Positions 26,547 to 35,195 of a stretch of DNA of 64,000 nucleotides are shown here, piece by piece. The notes beneath the pieces were generated by a model. The model was given only the letters and a program-made list of their open reading frames with translations, ran no database searches and was not told where the DNA came from. The position numbers and the translations under genes are program-made. The stretch's first letter is position 1. Each line of letters opens with the position of its first letter. This stretch comes from an uncultured Ruminococcus sp. (GTDB lineage: Bacteria; Bacillota; Clostridia; Oscillospirales; Ruminococcaceae), in the NCBI GenBank assembly GCA_946413815.1, contig CAMKMD010000009.1, positions 1 to 64,000 of the forward strand, in the 5' to 3' direction.

Positions 26547-26650
26547 AATGCCCCCTCCGATTTAGTGAATCATAAGTTATAAACTTACGAGTATGTTATA
26601 TAGCATTTTCTGAGATATGTCAAGTCCATTGAGATAAACGGAACTGTCTG

Positions 26651-27274
26651 CTACTGGTCGCTGCTTTCAGAGTGTTCTCCCCCGTTCTCTTTCAGATACT
26701 TCTCCATTATACCGATCTTCTCATTAAGAGATTCCTTGTCGTTTATCATTTCTTCTGTAAGGCCGTATTTGTCGAGGCCTTCATAGTTTCCTGATGTGAG
26801 CTTCTGTGCCATATCCATGATCTCGTCATGATAAACCTCGTCAAGCCAATTCAGGCAGATCTTCATGATCTGTGAATCACTCAAAAGATTCTCTAATAAA
26901 CCTCGTCCATTATCCTCTGAGAAAAAACTGTATTCAGGTGCACAGTTTACAACTACAATTGTATATTCTTCGGTGCTCTTCAGTTTACAAAAGTACTTGT
27001 CTTCCATACCATTTACATATTCATAGCATCTGAAACGTTCTGTATCACATATACTTTTCAGATCTTCTTTTCCTCTGTACAGAAGGATATCCGCTCCGAA
27101 ATCTGATGATCTATCCGATATATAGTATGCATCTCCGAATAAACCATGCTGTATTTCAAATGTATCACCATAGTCTGTTTTGATGATGTATTTACTCTTA
27201 TTGATAATTGAAACACTAACAAAGATTATCATAAAGCAAATCATTATCGCTGCAACTATTAGTTTTTTAGTCAT
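26651..27274 (-). CDS. Array 2 paralogue, membrane-anchored, type A
   Basis: 207 residues: N-terminal helix (LIVAAIMICFMIIFVSVSII), IKTDYGDTF, CDTERFRCYEY, YHDEIMDMAQKLTSG and the shared tail. Last gene of array 2; its ectodomain is not closely matched by any single array 1 member. AAAGGAGAAGTGCG precedes the start. Confidence 0.75.
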   Translation of the reverse strand: MTKKLIVAAIMICFMIIFVSVSIINKSKYIIKTDYGDTFEIQHGLFGDAYYISDRSSDFGADILLYRGKEDLKSICDTERFRCYEYVNGMEDKYFCKLKSTEEYTIVVVNCAPEYSFFSEDNGRGLLENLLSDSQIMKICLNWLDEVYHDEIMDMAQKLTSGNYEGLDKYGLTEEMINDKESLNEKIGIMEKYLKENGGEHSESSDQ

Positions 27275-27324
27275 CGCACTTCTCCTTTATCAGCGAATGT
27301 GGTTCAGTTATCTGTCAGGTGCGG

Positions 27325-27948
27325 TCAATGCACGAATGCGGAAGTACTTGGCTGTTCCTTATACGCTTTCAGATACTCCTCCATTATCCCGATTTTTTCA
27401 TCAAGGGATTCCTTGTCGTTTATCATTTCTTCTGTAAGGCCATATTTGTCAAGACCTTCAAAGTCATGTTTCACAAGCTTTTTAGCTATATCTGTCATTT
27501 CGTCATGGTATAATTCGTCAAGATATGGCAGAATGATTTCCATGTAATGATGGTCACATAGGAAATCAGATATATACCATTCCTTAAATTCTTTGAGGTT
27601 ATAGATGATCTCATCTTTGTAATTCATGTTAACACTAAAAAACCGATCTTGGTTCTTTATTTTGCATATGAAAAGATTATCCTCCGATTCATTGATCCTG
27701 TAACATCTGAAGTATCCCGAATCACATACGTTCTTTATACATGATTTTCCATAGAAGCTTGATAGTGACTGTGAGTAACCGGAGTTATCATCATTTAATA
27801 CAGTTCCGCTGATCAATGGATCCTCAATTACTGTGAATGAATCTCCAAAATCAGTTTTAACATGATACGTCCTTTCATGAAACAACCAAAACAGAAACAA
27901 ACAAGGCAAAGCTATTACTAATGCTAACAACAGAAATGCTTTTTTCAT
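27325..27948 (-). CDS. Array 2 paralogue, mosaic type B
   Basis: 207 residues from MKKAFLLLALV, after GGAGGATTT. The N-terminus matches 17170-17796, the middle (DNNSGY…EIILPYLDELYHDEM) matches 16521-17135, and MTDIAKKLVKHDFEG again matches 17170-17796. The protein is therefore a chimera of two array 1 genes. The extreme C-terminus (PSTSAFVH) is unique. Function unknown. Confidence 0.75.
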   Translation of the reverse strand: MKKAFLLLALVIALPCLFLFWLFHERTYHVKTDFGDSFTVIEDPLISGTVLNDDNSGYSQSLSSFYGKSCIKNVCDSGYFRCYRINESEDNLFICKIKNQDRFFSVNMNYKDEIIYNLKEFKEWYISDFLCDHHYMEIILPYLDELYHDEMTDIAKKLVKHDFEGLDKYGLTEEMINDKESLDEKIGIMEEYLKAYKEQPSTSAFVH

Positions 27949-27980
27949 AAATCCTCCATGCTGAGTTTTCTGAACGGTGG

Positions 27981-28559
27981 TCACTGACCGCTGCTTCCGG
28001 AGTGATCTCCTCCGTTCTCTTTCAGATACTTCTCCATTATCCCGATCTTTTCCTCAAGGGATTCCTTGTCGTTTATCATTTCTTCTGTAAGCCCGTATTT
28101 GTCGAGGCCTTCATAGTTTCCTGATGTCAGCTTCTGAGCCATATCCATGATCTCGTCATGATATACGCCGTCAATGTAGTTCATTGTGACCTGCATTATG
28201 TATTTATCGGCTAAAAAGACTTTAAGGAAATCAGCGCTGTATTCTTCTTTGAAGAATTTAGGTGGATTCTTTTCGTAAGGGTCTATCCAGAAATAATCTC
28301 CATCGGGTTTGAGGCCGCAGATATAGAAGTATTCCTTAGTATTAGTAAACCTGTAGCAGCGGAATAATTCAGTATCACAAATCGGAATAAGATCCTTCTT
28401 TGAATCAATATTTGAAATAGACAGATCCAAATTATGGGCTGTACAGCTTATAAACGCACATTCACCCCAAGAATCGGAGTACATCCAAAACTGATCCCCG
28501 TATTCTGTTTTTACTCTGTATTCATGATCTGAGAAAGCGTAAATTATCATTCCGATCAA
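27981..28559 (-). pseudogene. Array 2 paralogue, type A, start region deleted
   Basis: The open frame matches 17829-18452 but lacks its first 18 or so residues. Upstream, ATGAAAA and the GTAATAACA-type repeats are present, but 17 bp are missing relative to array 1, so the natural ATG now reads the wrong frame (MKNSNNSNHT). Translation could only begin at the TTG or ATG of LIGMIIYAF, leaving a shortened membrane helix. It may be inactive, or in an OFF state of a slippage-prone start. The rest (CDTELFRCY, YHDEIMDMAQKL, common tail) is intact. Confidence 0.6.
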
Positions 28560-28630
28560 CGAGAGTATGATTACTGTTATTACTGTTTTTCATTTTTATT
28601 TTCCCTTCTGATTCTGAGACGGGAATCTCT

Positions 28631-29362
28631 TTATATTTCAAAGCCGTACTTCCGCAGCTGCGCCTTATTAATTTCAGCACGGCGATTGGCTTCACTGAAT
28701 ACCTTATCCTGTAATTCCTTGCTCGCCCATACGCGGTCACGGCTGTCTATCAGTTCATGGAGAACAGGTGGGAACTCCTCGAGCCATGTCTGATAAACAG
28801 GATTAGACTCATTTCCATTATAAAACTTTAGTCTTTCTTCTTTTGCTTTATTCAAGCGGTATTCAAAGGAATCATGATTATCAGCCACGATCAGCAGGAT
28901 CGAATCACGATACATTCTGTCAAGATGATTCAGCCAGCCAAATTTGAACGTAAACAAGTATTCGAGACATGAAGGAAGATCTATAACTTTCTCAAATATC
29001 GGCATTATAACTTTCATCATACTCTTAAATGCTTTATCTATCGCATCAGATTGCGTCTTGCTTGTATACTCAAAATAAACTCTGATATTATCAACACAGG
29101 AAATATTATGATTGATCAGACCACCTGATGAAAAGATAAGCTGATGCTCTGTGAGATCATGACTGTAGATAGTCTGTACGCCGGCGATAACATCAAAGGC
29201 CTTTACTCCCCGGTCGGGTGGGCTGTACTGCTTGTAAGAAACATAGAGAAGTATTTCATTATTGATAAGCTTGCCGAAGAAGTCCGTCCCCTTCATTCTC
29301 CGGAAACCGTATGGTTCAAGACCTTCCTTGAATACCTTTATGAATTCTGATTTGAATGCCAT
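28631..29362 (-). CDS. Leading gene of array 2, unknown (DUF4304-like look)
   Basis: 243 residues, paralogue of 18491-19225 with the same opening (MAFKSEFIKVFKEGLEPYGF) and ending (RVWASKELQ…LRKYGFEI) but a diverged centre. Soluble. First gene of array 2, behind the duplicated TTGAAA/TTTCAA promoter at 29396-29424. Confidence 0.75.
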   Translation of the reverse strand: MAFKSEFIKVFKEGLEPYGFRRMKGTDFFGKLINNEILLYVSYKQYSPPDRGVKAFDVIAGVQTIYSHDLTEHQLIFSSGGLINHNISCVDNIRVYFEYTSKTQSDAIDKAFKSMMKVIMPIFEKVIDLPSCLEYLFTFKFGWLNHLDRMYRDSILLIVADNHDSFEYRLNKAKEERLKFYNGNESNPVYQTWLEEFPPVLHELIDSRDRVWASKELQDKVFSEANRRAEINKAQLRKYGFEI

Positions 29363-29395
29363 TGTTATTTACTCCCGTCGGTTTATATTAGTATA

Positions 29396-29424
29396 ATTAT
29401 AGCACATTGTTTACCATATTTCAA
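29396..29424 (-). promoter_or_regulatory. Promoter of paralogue array 2
   Basis: Minus strand TTGAAA, 17 bp, TATAAT, the duplicate of 19258-19286. Confidence 0.8.
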
Positions 29425-29461
29425 GGAATAAGACGGTGTAGGTGATGTTCTATTTTTTCAT

Positions 29462-29947
29462 TTATGCTCTTATATATCTGAACCCTAACTCCTCCCTGAC
29501 CTTAGGCGCAATTAACTTGCGCGTGCTCTTCATGGTAATCATCAGCAATCCGTAATGTCCGGCAAGCAGATTAAACTCCGCCACTGTAAGCGTCAGCTCT
29601 CTGATACCTCCCCGATTCAGTCTCCTGATCTGCTTATTGATCACAGCAACGCCGTCCTCGTCATTATTCCCCGCAAAATATCCGAGAACGGGCTTATCCA
29701 CAGTCAAAGCCTCATACTTAACCCCTCCATGAAGTACCCTGATCCAGTCATTATTCAAGCCCATAGCCGCGATCACTATGTAACCTGTGGGAGCTTTTCC
29801 TGAAAGATGCCTGAACGTTATAGTCCTCGCCTTTCTGTCTACAATAAGCTCACCTATGCACTTCTTCTTTCTGAGAAAACTGAACCTGTTTTTATCGGAA
29901 GCGATGATCTCGAACTTCCTTCTGATAATGTCTGTACTCTTTTCCAT
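29462..29947 (-). CDS. Conserved small protein, unknown
   Basis: 161 residues, basic, no signal peptide, beta-rich N-terminal half (IGELIVDRKARTITFRHLSG) and a C-terminal helix (TVAEFNLLAGHYGLLMITMKS). AAAGGAGATACTT defines the start. Its 3' end was included in the array duplication (remnant at 19320-19434). Lies between array 2 and the relaxase gene; function unknown. Confidence 0.65.
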   Translation of the reverse strand: MEKSTDIIRRKFEIIASDKNRFSFLRKKKCIGELIVDRKARTITFRHLSGKAPTGYIVIAAMGLNNDWIRVLHGGVKYEALTVDKPVLGYFAGNNDEDGVAVINKQIRRLNRGGIRELTLTVAEFNLLAGHYGLLMITMKSTRKLIAPKVREELGFRYIRA

Positions 29948-29974
29948 AAGTATCTCCTTTCCTTCATAGGTGTT

Positions 29975-30505
29975 TTATTCCTCGTCCTGAGAAGTAAATA
30001 TTTCAGGACACTCCCATTCCTTCCCCTGTTCATATGTAACCGAAAGTGCAGTTTCTTTTCCCGTAACATCAGCTACACGCTGAGCTATGCCGTAGTTAGT
30101 CCGATTGTCGGAATACAGCATAGAACCGTCATTGTAGTTTGTGGTGCTGACGTAGTTATGTACATGAAACAAAGAACTATCACGCTTCTCGTTATGCACA
30201 ACACTCATCACAAGATGCTCCTCGGTGAAAGGCCTGATTATCTCCTCATTCAACCGCATAGCTTCATCGGCGGTAGGAGCAGTATCCTCCGTAAAGGAAA
30301 TCATAAACTGCAGGAACGGATTCTTGTCACCGTTATTCCAGAACTCAGCATTCTTTTCAAACTGCATAGCTGCGACCTCGGGAGAATTCTGATTTACACC
30401 GTACCCCTTCGTCAGTACTCGCCTGTCGTCAAGGCAGTAATTCATGGCATTCCTGATATAGGCTGTGCCACCGTCCGACCTTGTAATTACTTTACATACT
30501 TCCAT
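29975..30505 (-). CDS. Short MOB-type relaxase
   Basis: 176 residues. MEVCKVITRSDGG start, a central FLQFMISFTED strand, then the metal-binding HxH strand (SLFHVHNYVSTTN) and a downstream Tyr/Asn-rich loop, the layout of plasmid relaxase/mobilization nucleases that nick oriT. It ends soon after the catalytic region, so it lacks the long C-terminal domain of most relaxases. AAGGAGG precedes the start, which overlaps the accessory gene by 19 bases. Confidence 0.75.
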   Translation of the reverse strand: MEVCKVITRSDGGTAYIRNAMNYCLDDRRVLTKGYGVNQNSPEVAAMQFEKNAEFWNNGDKNPFLQFMISFTEDTAPTADEAMRLNEEIIRPFTEEHLVMSVVHNEKRDSSLFHVHNYVSTTNYNDGSMLYSDNRTNYGIAQRVADVTGKETALSVTYEQGKEWECPEIFTSQDEE

Positions 30506-30756
30506 AATTCTGCGACCTCCTTCTGTAATGACTCCGCTTCCTTTGAAGCGTACTCCCCAACAAGCTTCTCTGCCTTGTTAACTATATCCTGTACCTTTGC
30601 CGTTATGGCAGGCGTAAGCGTGCTTGTGAAATGTTTGAGTCTGTAGTTAGCGATATCTGAGAATGTCGTGTTCTGTGCCTTGGCCTCTCTGTTTATCTCC
30701 TCAACTACGCTCTCATGAATGCGGATAGCCTTTGCCATTGTTTTTTCCTTTGCCAT
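30487..30756 (-). CDS. Ribbon-helix-helix mobilization accessory protein
   Basis: 89 residues: a short N-terminal strand (AKAIRIHESVVEEINREA), two helices, and a C-terminal helix rich in Lys/Glu. This is the size and layout of MobC-type relaxosome proteins that bind oriT beside the nick. GGAGGAAACTACA gives the start. Overlaps the relaxase gene. Confidence 0.7.
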   Translation of the reverse strand: MAKEKTMAKAIRIHESVVEEINREAKAQNTTFSDIANYRLKHFTSTLTPAITAKVQDIVNKAEKLVGEYASKEAESLQKEVAELWKYVK

Positions 30757-31174
30757 TGTAGTTTCCTCCGTGTAGTGTATTTCCTGTATACACTCTCCCC
30801 CATAACCTTGCTGATATATATTAATAATTATATTTGCAGGATATAGGTATAAGGGAAGGTGTATTACAGAATTATCATACAGTACATTTTCCGACGGTAT
30901 TATTGTATATATACTACATGATAAAAACTAATGAAAGGAAAGTCAGTACCCAAACAGCAAGCCTCTGTATATCGGTTTCAAAACCGAAGTGCAGAGGCTT
31001 TTAATATATACAGCCGCGCCGTCCCGGAAGGGGCGGCGGACTGTAAGGGGTGTTCGCTCTTATTAACAATATATATTTAGGCAGGCACTTTTTCTGTTTT
31101 TTCCGTTCTCAAAATATATATAATTAATGTGCGATCAGGATAAGATGATCAATAATTCAGAAAGGAGGATCCCT
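30757..31174. other. Candidate oriT / divergent promoter region
   Basis: Contains a perfect inverted repeat AGTGTAT-ttcctgt-ATACACT at 30774-30794 followed by CTCCCCCATAACC, just upstream of the RHH and relaxase genes, where oriT usually lies. A hairpin GCCTCTG…CAGAGGC with an inner CGGTTT/AAACCG stem and a following TTTTAATA (30961-31002) looks like a terminator or small-RNA end. The rest is A+T-rich. Confidence 0.5.
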
Positions 31175-31459
31175 ATGGTCGACAACAAACGATATCTTAC
31201 CTGCGGCGTCGATAGCACTATCCCGCTTGATATTCAACTATTCCTGTGGGGATGTGTTGAAAAGATGCCCGAGCCAAAGGATTATCTGCAGGTCTTTGAG
31301 TTAAAGCCTGTAGGTTGCCTGCAAAGCATAACCCATACATCAGAAGAACCGGAGTACCGCATGGAATACTTATTCCCATCGGATAACCCAGTCAACGAGA
31401 AAGTCTACATCATAGACGATGGAGACCACAGCACAATGCTGCTTGCAAGCGAATACTGA
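31175..31459 (+). CDS. DUF960-like protein
   Basis: 94 residues from MVDNKRYLTCGVD, seven bases after AAAGGAGG; the track start is 16 codons too long. The pattern KRYLTCGV…IPLDIQLFLW…DYLQVFEL…EYRMEY matches my recollection of DUF960, a small family common on Firmicute plasmids and integrative elements. First gene of the element 1 plus-strand operon; a terminator follows immediately, so downstream genes may need readthrough or another promoter. Confidence 0.7.
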   Translation: MVDNKRYLTCGVDSTIPLDIQLFLWGCVEKMPEPKDYLQVFELKPVGCLQSITHTSEEPEYRMEYLFPSDNPVNEKVYIIDDGDHSTMLLASEY

Positions 31460-31464
31460 GAACG

Positions 31465-31492
31465 AAGCCGCTCCTTCGGGAGCGGCTTTTTC
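31465..31492 (+). terminator. Terminator after DUF960-like gene
   Basis: AAGCCGCTCC-ttcg-GGAGCGGCTTTTTC. Confidence 0.8.
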
Positions 31493-31513
31493 ACGTCTTT
31501 AAGGAGGAAAACA

Positions 31514-32626
31514 ATGGAAGAAAAGAATAACGAGAACGCCATCTATTGCTCGCATTGCGGAGCTCTTATCGAAGAGGGCGAGGATTATGAAGAGGTCAAC
31601 GGACAGCCGGTCTGCACGGAGTGCTACGAGAATCACACAGTAACCTGCGACCGCTGCGGCGAGGTTATGTGGACCGAAGACAGTTACGGAGACGAGTATT
31701 CTACGCTCTGCCGTCACTGTTATGAAAATCATTACGTCAGGTGCTCCTGCTGCGATGCCCTGCTCCATGAAGATGATGCTTACCACCTTGATGGCTACGC
31801 TTACTGCAGCGACTGCTACCACGACGAGCTTGACAAGAACCGCTCCATCCATGATTACGGCTACAAGCCGGATCCGGTTTTCTTTGGAGACAGTCACAGA
31901 TACTTCGGCGTAGAGCTTGAAATAGATGGAGCAGGCAAGGACAGCGACAACGCCGATGAGATTCTGTCAGTCGGTAACAGGAGCGACGAGTTCATCTATA
32001 TCAAAAGTGATGGCAGTCTTGACGACGGTATGGAGATCGTAAGCCATCCGGCGTCGCTGGAATACCACAAAGCTTATCAGTGGGACAGGATAATGAGCAA
32101 GGCAGTCAGCCTTGGATACAGGTCGCATCAGACATCGACCTGCGGCCTCCATGTTCATGTGAACAGAGATTGCCTCGGAGATAGCCGTGAGGAGCAGGAT
32201 GATACCATCAGCCGTATCCTCTTCTTCGTTGAATCCCACTGGAACGAGTTACTCAAGTTCTCTCGTCGCTCTGAGTATTCGATGAACCGCTGGGCGGCTC
32301 GTTATGGTTACGAGAAAACCGGGCGTGAGATTCTCGACAAGGCAAAAAAGGGAAACAACGGAAGGTATGCGGCTGTGAACCTGATGAACTATTCAACAAT
32401 CGAGTTCCGCCTGTTCCGTGGCACGCTGAAGATCAACACGTTTGTAGCCACATTAGAACTTGTCAATGCTATCATCGATGTTGCCCTGAGCTTTTCAGAG
32501 GAAGGCCTGCACAAGCTGTCGTGGAGTGACTTTGTAGCTACAATCGCAGAACCGGAGCTGATAGCCTATCTGAAAGAGAGACGGCTCTACATAAACGAAG
32601 AAACAACAACAGAGGAGGATATGTAA
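31514..32626 (+). CDS. Amidoligase with N-terminal zinc fingers
   Basis: 370 residues. Four LIM-like Cys pairs at about residues 12-100 (CSHCG, CDRCG, CRHCY, CSCCD, CSDCY), then a putative amidoligase domain: YFGVELEIDG (about 128), SDGSLDDGMEIVSHP, CGLHVHVNRD (about 210) and STIEFRLFRGTL (about 295). This family has the glutamine-synthetase/carboxylate-amine ligase fold and is predicted to form amide or peptide bonds using ATP. AAGGAGG precedes the start. The linked glutamine amidotransferase could supply ammonia; substrates are unknown. Confidence 0.88.
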   Translation: MEEKNNENAIYCSHCGALIEEGEDYEEVNGQPVCTECYENHTVTCDRCGEVMWTEDSYGDEYSTLCRHCYENHYVRCSCCDALLHEDDAYHLDGYAYCSDCYHDELDKNRSIHDYGYKPDPVFFGDSHRYFGVELEIDGAGKDSDNADEILSVGNRSDEFIYIKSDGSLDDGMEIVSHPASLEYHKAYQWDRIMSKAVSLGYRSHQTSTCGLHVHVNRDCLGDSREEQDDTISRILFFVESHWNELLKFSRRSEYSMNRWAARYGYEKTGREILDKAKKGNNGRYAAVNLMNYSTIEFRLFRGTLKINTFVATLELVNAIIDVALSFSEEGLHKLSWSDFVATIAEPELIAYLKERRLYINEETTTEEDM

Positions 32627-32627
32627 G

Positions 32628-32819
32628 ATGCTTAAAACAGATATTATTGAAAAGATACCGGTATTGACTGTACCAACTGTCACCCGCAGCGATATACGGC
32701 TCATAACAGCCCTTGTCACCGTTCTGGCGGCGACGCACCTTGTCAACAAAGTGCATAAAGTCATACGTGAGATCGACAGGCTTGAACATCCGGATGATGT
32801 TCTCAGATTTTTTAAATGA
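32628..32819 (+). CDS. Small helical protein in the amidoligase operon
   Basis: 63 residues, with a hydrophobic segment (LITALVTVLAATHLV) followed by a charged helix (KVHKVIREIDRLEHPDD). The start codon lies one base after the amidoligase stop, with GGAGG upstream inside that gene, and a GATase start follows 12 bases after its stop, so it is embedded in the operon and probably real. Function unknown. Confidence 0.6.
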   Translation: MLKTDIIEKIPVLTVPTVTRSDIRLITALVTVLAATHLVNKVHKVIREIDRLEHPDDVLRFFK

Positions 32820-32831
32820 GGAGGTAACAAG

Positions 32832-33815
32832 ATGTGTAGTTTATTTGGATGGACTGATTATGCAGGCATTGTCCCGCACAGAGTACTCAGAAAGCTTACT
32901 CAGGCACTTGCGAACGCCGCAGAGGAACGTGGCACAGATGCGGCAGGCATCAGTTATGTACGTGACGGACAGGTGGTAATCTACAAGAGACCTAAGCCTG
33001 CACATAAGCTTCACTTCAATCCGCCTGAGGGTACAACGGCAGTTATGGGGCACACCCGCATGGCTACTCAGGGAGACAAGAAGCTGAACTTCAATAATCA
33101 TCCATTCGCCGGCTCTGCCAGCGGTACTTCATTCGCATTTGCTCACAATGGGGTACTCTGGAATGACAAGGAACTCCGCCGTGATAAGGTCATACCCGCA
33201 ACCTACATCGACACTGACAGTTATGCTGCTTGTCAGCTTATCGAAACTCAGGGTAAAATTGACTTTGATAGTCTCAGATACATGGCTGAGACTGTAGAAG
33301 GAAACTTCACCTTTACGGTACTTGATCAGGAGAATAACCTGTACATTATAAAAGGAAGCAATCCGATGTATCTGCTCCACTTCAAGTCACTGGGGCTGTT
33401 TATCTATGCTTCGACAGAGAGTATCATGAAGGCGGCACTCCGCCGCCTTGGATTCCACAAGTTTCCGTCAGAGCGGATTGAAACCATTGAGGGTGATATC
33501 CTCAGGATTGACTGTCACGGTCAGATCACTCGCTCCGGGTTCGAGCCTAAACTGTATCGCATGAAGTACTCTCCGTGGTTAGATGATGACATCTATACTT
33601 ATTATAATATACACGAAGAAATGCTGCTCGCTTACTGCGGCTGTTACGGAGTGGACAGTTCGGATGTGGAGTTATTGTTGGAGTATGGCTACAGCTGCGA
33701 TGAGATAGAGGAGATGCTTGCCGATCATGACCTGCTCCGGGAAGCTATACAGGATGTGAAGTACATCTGTGGTGAGGAGAAATATGAAGGTTGTTACGGA
33801 GGTATCTGCGGATGA
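32832..33815 (+). CDS. Class II glutamine amidotransferase
   Basis: 327 residues. MCSLFGWTDY places the nucleophile Cys at position 2, followed by RGTDAAGISYV (about 37), GHTRMATQG (about 74), NHPFAG and AHNGVLWND (about 100), the standard Ntn-type glutaminase site of the GlmS/PurF class. There is no sugar isomerase or phosphoribosyl domain; the C-terminus (LLEYGYSCDEIEEMLADHDL) is short. It would release ammonia from glutamine for the amidoligase in the same operon. The stop overlaps the integrase start (ATGA). Confidence 0.88.
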   Translation: MCSLFGWTDYAGIVPHRVLRKLTQALANAAEERGTDAAGISYVRDGQVVIYKRPKPAHKLHFNPPEGTTAVMGHTRMATQGDKKLNFNNHPFAGSASGTSFAFAHNGVLWNDKELRRDKVIPATYIDTDSYAACQLIETQGKIDFDSLRYMAETVEGNFTFTVLDQENNLYIIKGSNPMYLLHFKSLGLFIYASTESIMKAALRRLGFHKFPSERIETIEGDILRIDCHGQITRSGFEPKLYRMKYSPWLDDDIYTYYNIHEEMLLAYCGCYGVDSSDVELLLEYGYSCDEIEEMLADHDLLREAIQDVKYICGEEKYEGCYGGICG

Positions 33816-34987
33816 CCAAAAAAGCTAACGGAGAAGGAAGCATCTTTAAGGATAAACAAGGGCGGTGGCGCGCCGTTATTTCCATCCCTACCGTTGACGG
33901 TAAGCAGAAAAGGAAGTATCTGTACGGCCGTACACGTAAAGAAGCTTCCGATAAAATGACGGCGCTGCTTAATCAGCTGCACACCAACACATATATCGAG
34001 CCATGTCAGATCAATCTCTATGACTGGCTTTGCACCTGGCTTGAACTGTACTGCAAAAACGAGGTAAGGTCTTCAACATACGTGAACTACGATACATATG
34101 TTCAGCGTCATATAAGGGACACTATCGGCGGATATAAGCTGTGTGACCTCACCAACGGCATCATGCAGGCTTTCTACAACGAAAAAGCAAAGAACGGCAA
34201 GCTGGATGGTTCCGGCGGTCTTAATCCTAAGACCATAAAGAATATGCACGATATGATACACAGAGCCCTTGACAAGGCCGTTCACCTTGATATGATTCCG
34301 AAGAACCCCTCAGACTTTGTCACTCTTCCGAAATTCAGGAGATCTGAAATGCGGTTTCTTACCCTTGAGGAGCAGAAGCAGCTGCAGGAGGCTGTTAAAG
34401 GAGACAGGCTTGAAATGCCTGTTCTCCTCGCCCTCTATACCGGGATGCGGCAAGGCGAGATCTTCGGCCTGAAATGGGCTTATGTCCATCTTGATTCTGC
34501 CGACCGTTCATGGCTGCGAGTAGTTCAGGCAGTCAACAGGTTAAGCGACCGGACGGGTGAAGGAAGTAAGAAGACTTATCTTGCCCTGTGCGATCCTAAG
34601 ACTTCTCACTCTGTCAGAGCCATCCCTCTTCTCCCCTATATTGCCGGGAAACTGAGAGTTTACAAAGCGGAACAGGAACAGTATTTCAGAGACAAAGGAC
34701 TGCATAGGAGTGAGATGGTCTTTACTTCAAAAGCGGGGAACTTAGTTGATCCGGCAGACTTCCGTCGTGATTTCAAGCTGCTGCTCAAGCGCAGCGGTCT
34801 GCGTGAGATTAACGTTCACGCCCTCCGGCACACCTTTGCTACAAGAGCACTTGAGAGCGGCATGAATGTCAAGACGCTCTCAAAGATCCTGGGACACAGC
34901 AGCGTTGCATTCACTCTTGACACATACGCCCACGTTACTGAGGACCTGAAATTTGAAGAAATGGCCGGTATGAATGGCTTTCTGTGA
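33812..34987 (+). CDS. Tyrosine integrase of element 1
   Basis: 391 residues from MTKKANGEGSIFK, after GGAGG. N-terminal arm-binding domain (GRWRAVISIPTVDG), SAM-like core-binding domain (about 65-165) and the catalytic domain with Arg in LYTGMRQGEIFGL, HALRHTFATR, HSS and the nucleophile in DTYAHV. Tn916-type architecture. It integrates and, with a partner, excises the element; no xis gene was found alongside. Closely similar in layout to the second integrase at 38590-39795. Confidence 0.92.
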   Translation: MTKKANGEGSIFKDKQGRWRAVISIPTVDGKQKRKYLYGRTRKEASDKMTALLNQLHTNTYIEPCQINLYDWLCTWLELYCKNEVRSSTYVNYDTYVQRHIRDTIGGYKLCDLTNGIMQAFYNEKAKNGKLDGSGGLNPKTIKNMHDMIHRALDKAVHLDMIPKNPSDFVTLPKFRRSEMRFLTLEEQKQLQEAVKGDRLEMPVLLALYTGMRQGEIFGLKWAYVHLDSADRSWLRVVQAVNRLSDRTGEGSKKTYLALCDPKTSHSVRAIPLLPYIAGKLRVYKAEQEQYFRDKGLHRSEMVFTSKAGNLVDPADFRRDFKLLLKRSGLREINVHALRHTFATRALESGMNVKTLSKILGHSSVAFTLDTYAHVTEDLKFEEMAGMNGFL

Positions 34988-34993
34988 TCATCT

Positions 34994-35020
34994 GCTCCGC
35001 CCGCCGGCGGAGCTTTTTTT
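34994..35020 (+). terminator. Terminator of element 1 operon
   Basis: GCTCCGCC-CGCC-GGCGGAGC followed by TTTTTTT. Confidence 0.85.
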
Positions 35021-35165
35021 CTGTAGTGGCATTAAAGTGCTGCTCTAAAATTCTTATTATAGGAGCAGATGTCTGGACACATGGACACTTGCGGAAATAT
35101 GGGCGTTTGATAACGGTGAAGAGCCCGTATATAACGTACGTTTCCTCGGACACCGTAAACGAAAA

Positions 35166-35187
35166 GGCTCCCCAGAACTGAGGAGCC
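35166..35187 (-). terminator. Terminator of the 35196-36065 gene
   Basis: GGCTCC-tcagttctgg-GGAGCC followed by TTTTCG on the minus strand. Confidence 0.65.
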
Positions 35188-35195
35188 ATAATTCA

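Larger units (their letters stand above)
29975..34987. mobile_element. Integrative mobilizable element 1
   Basis: Relaxase and RHH accessory gene on the minus strand, a divergent intergenic region with an inverted repeat suited to an oriT, then a plus-strand operon (DUF960-like, amidoligase, small protein, glutamine amidotransferase, tyrosine integrase). There are no secretion or coupling-protein genes, so transfer would need a helper. Boundaries are gene limits; no att repeats were identified, and no excisionase was seen. Confidence 0.7.

Noticed and set aside
28522-28740. 72-residue ORF starting in the array 2 leader gene
   Set aside because: It is the frameshifted start of 27981-28559 joined to shadow sequence of 28631-29362.
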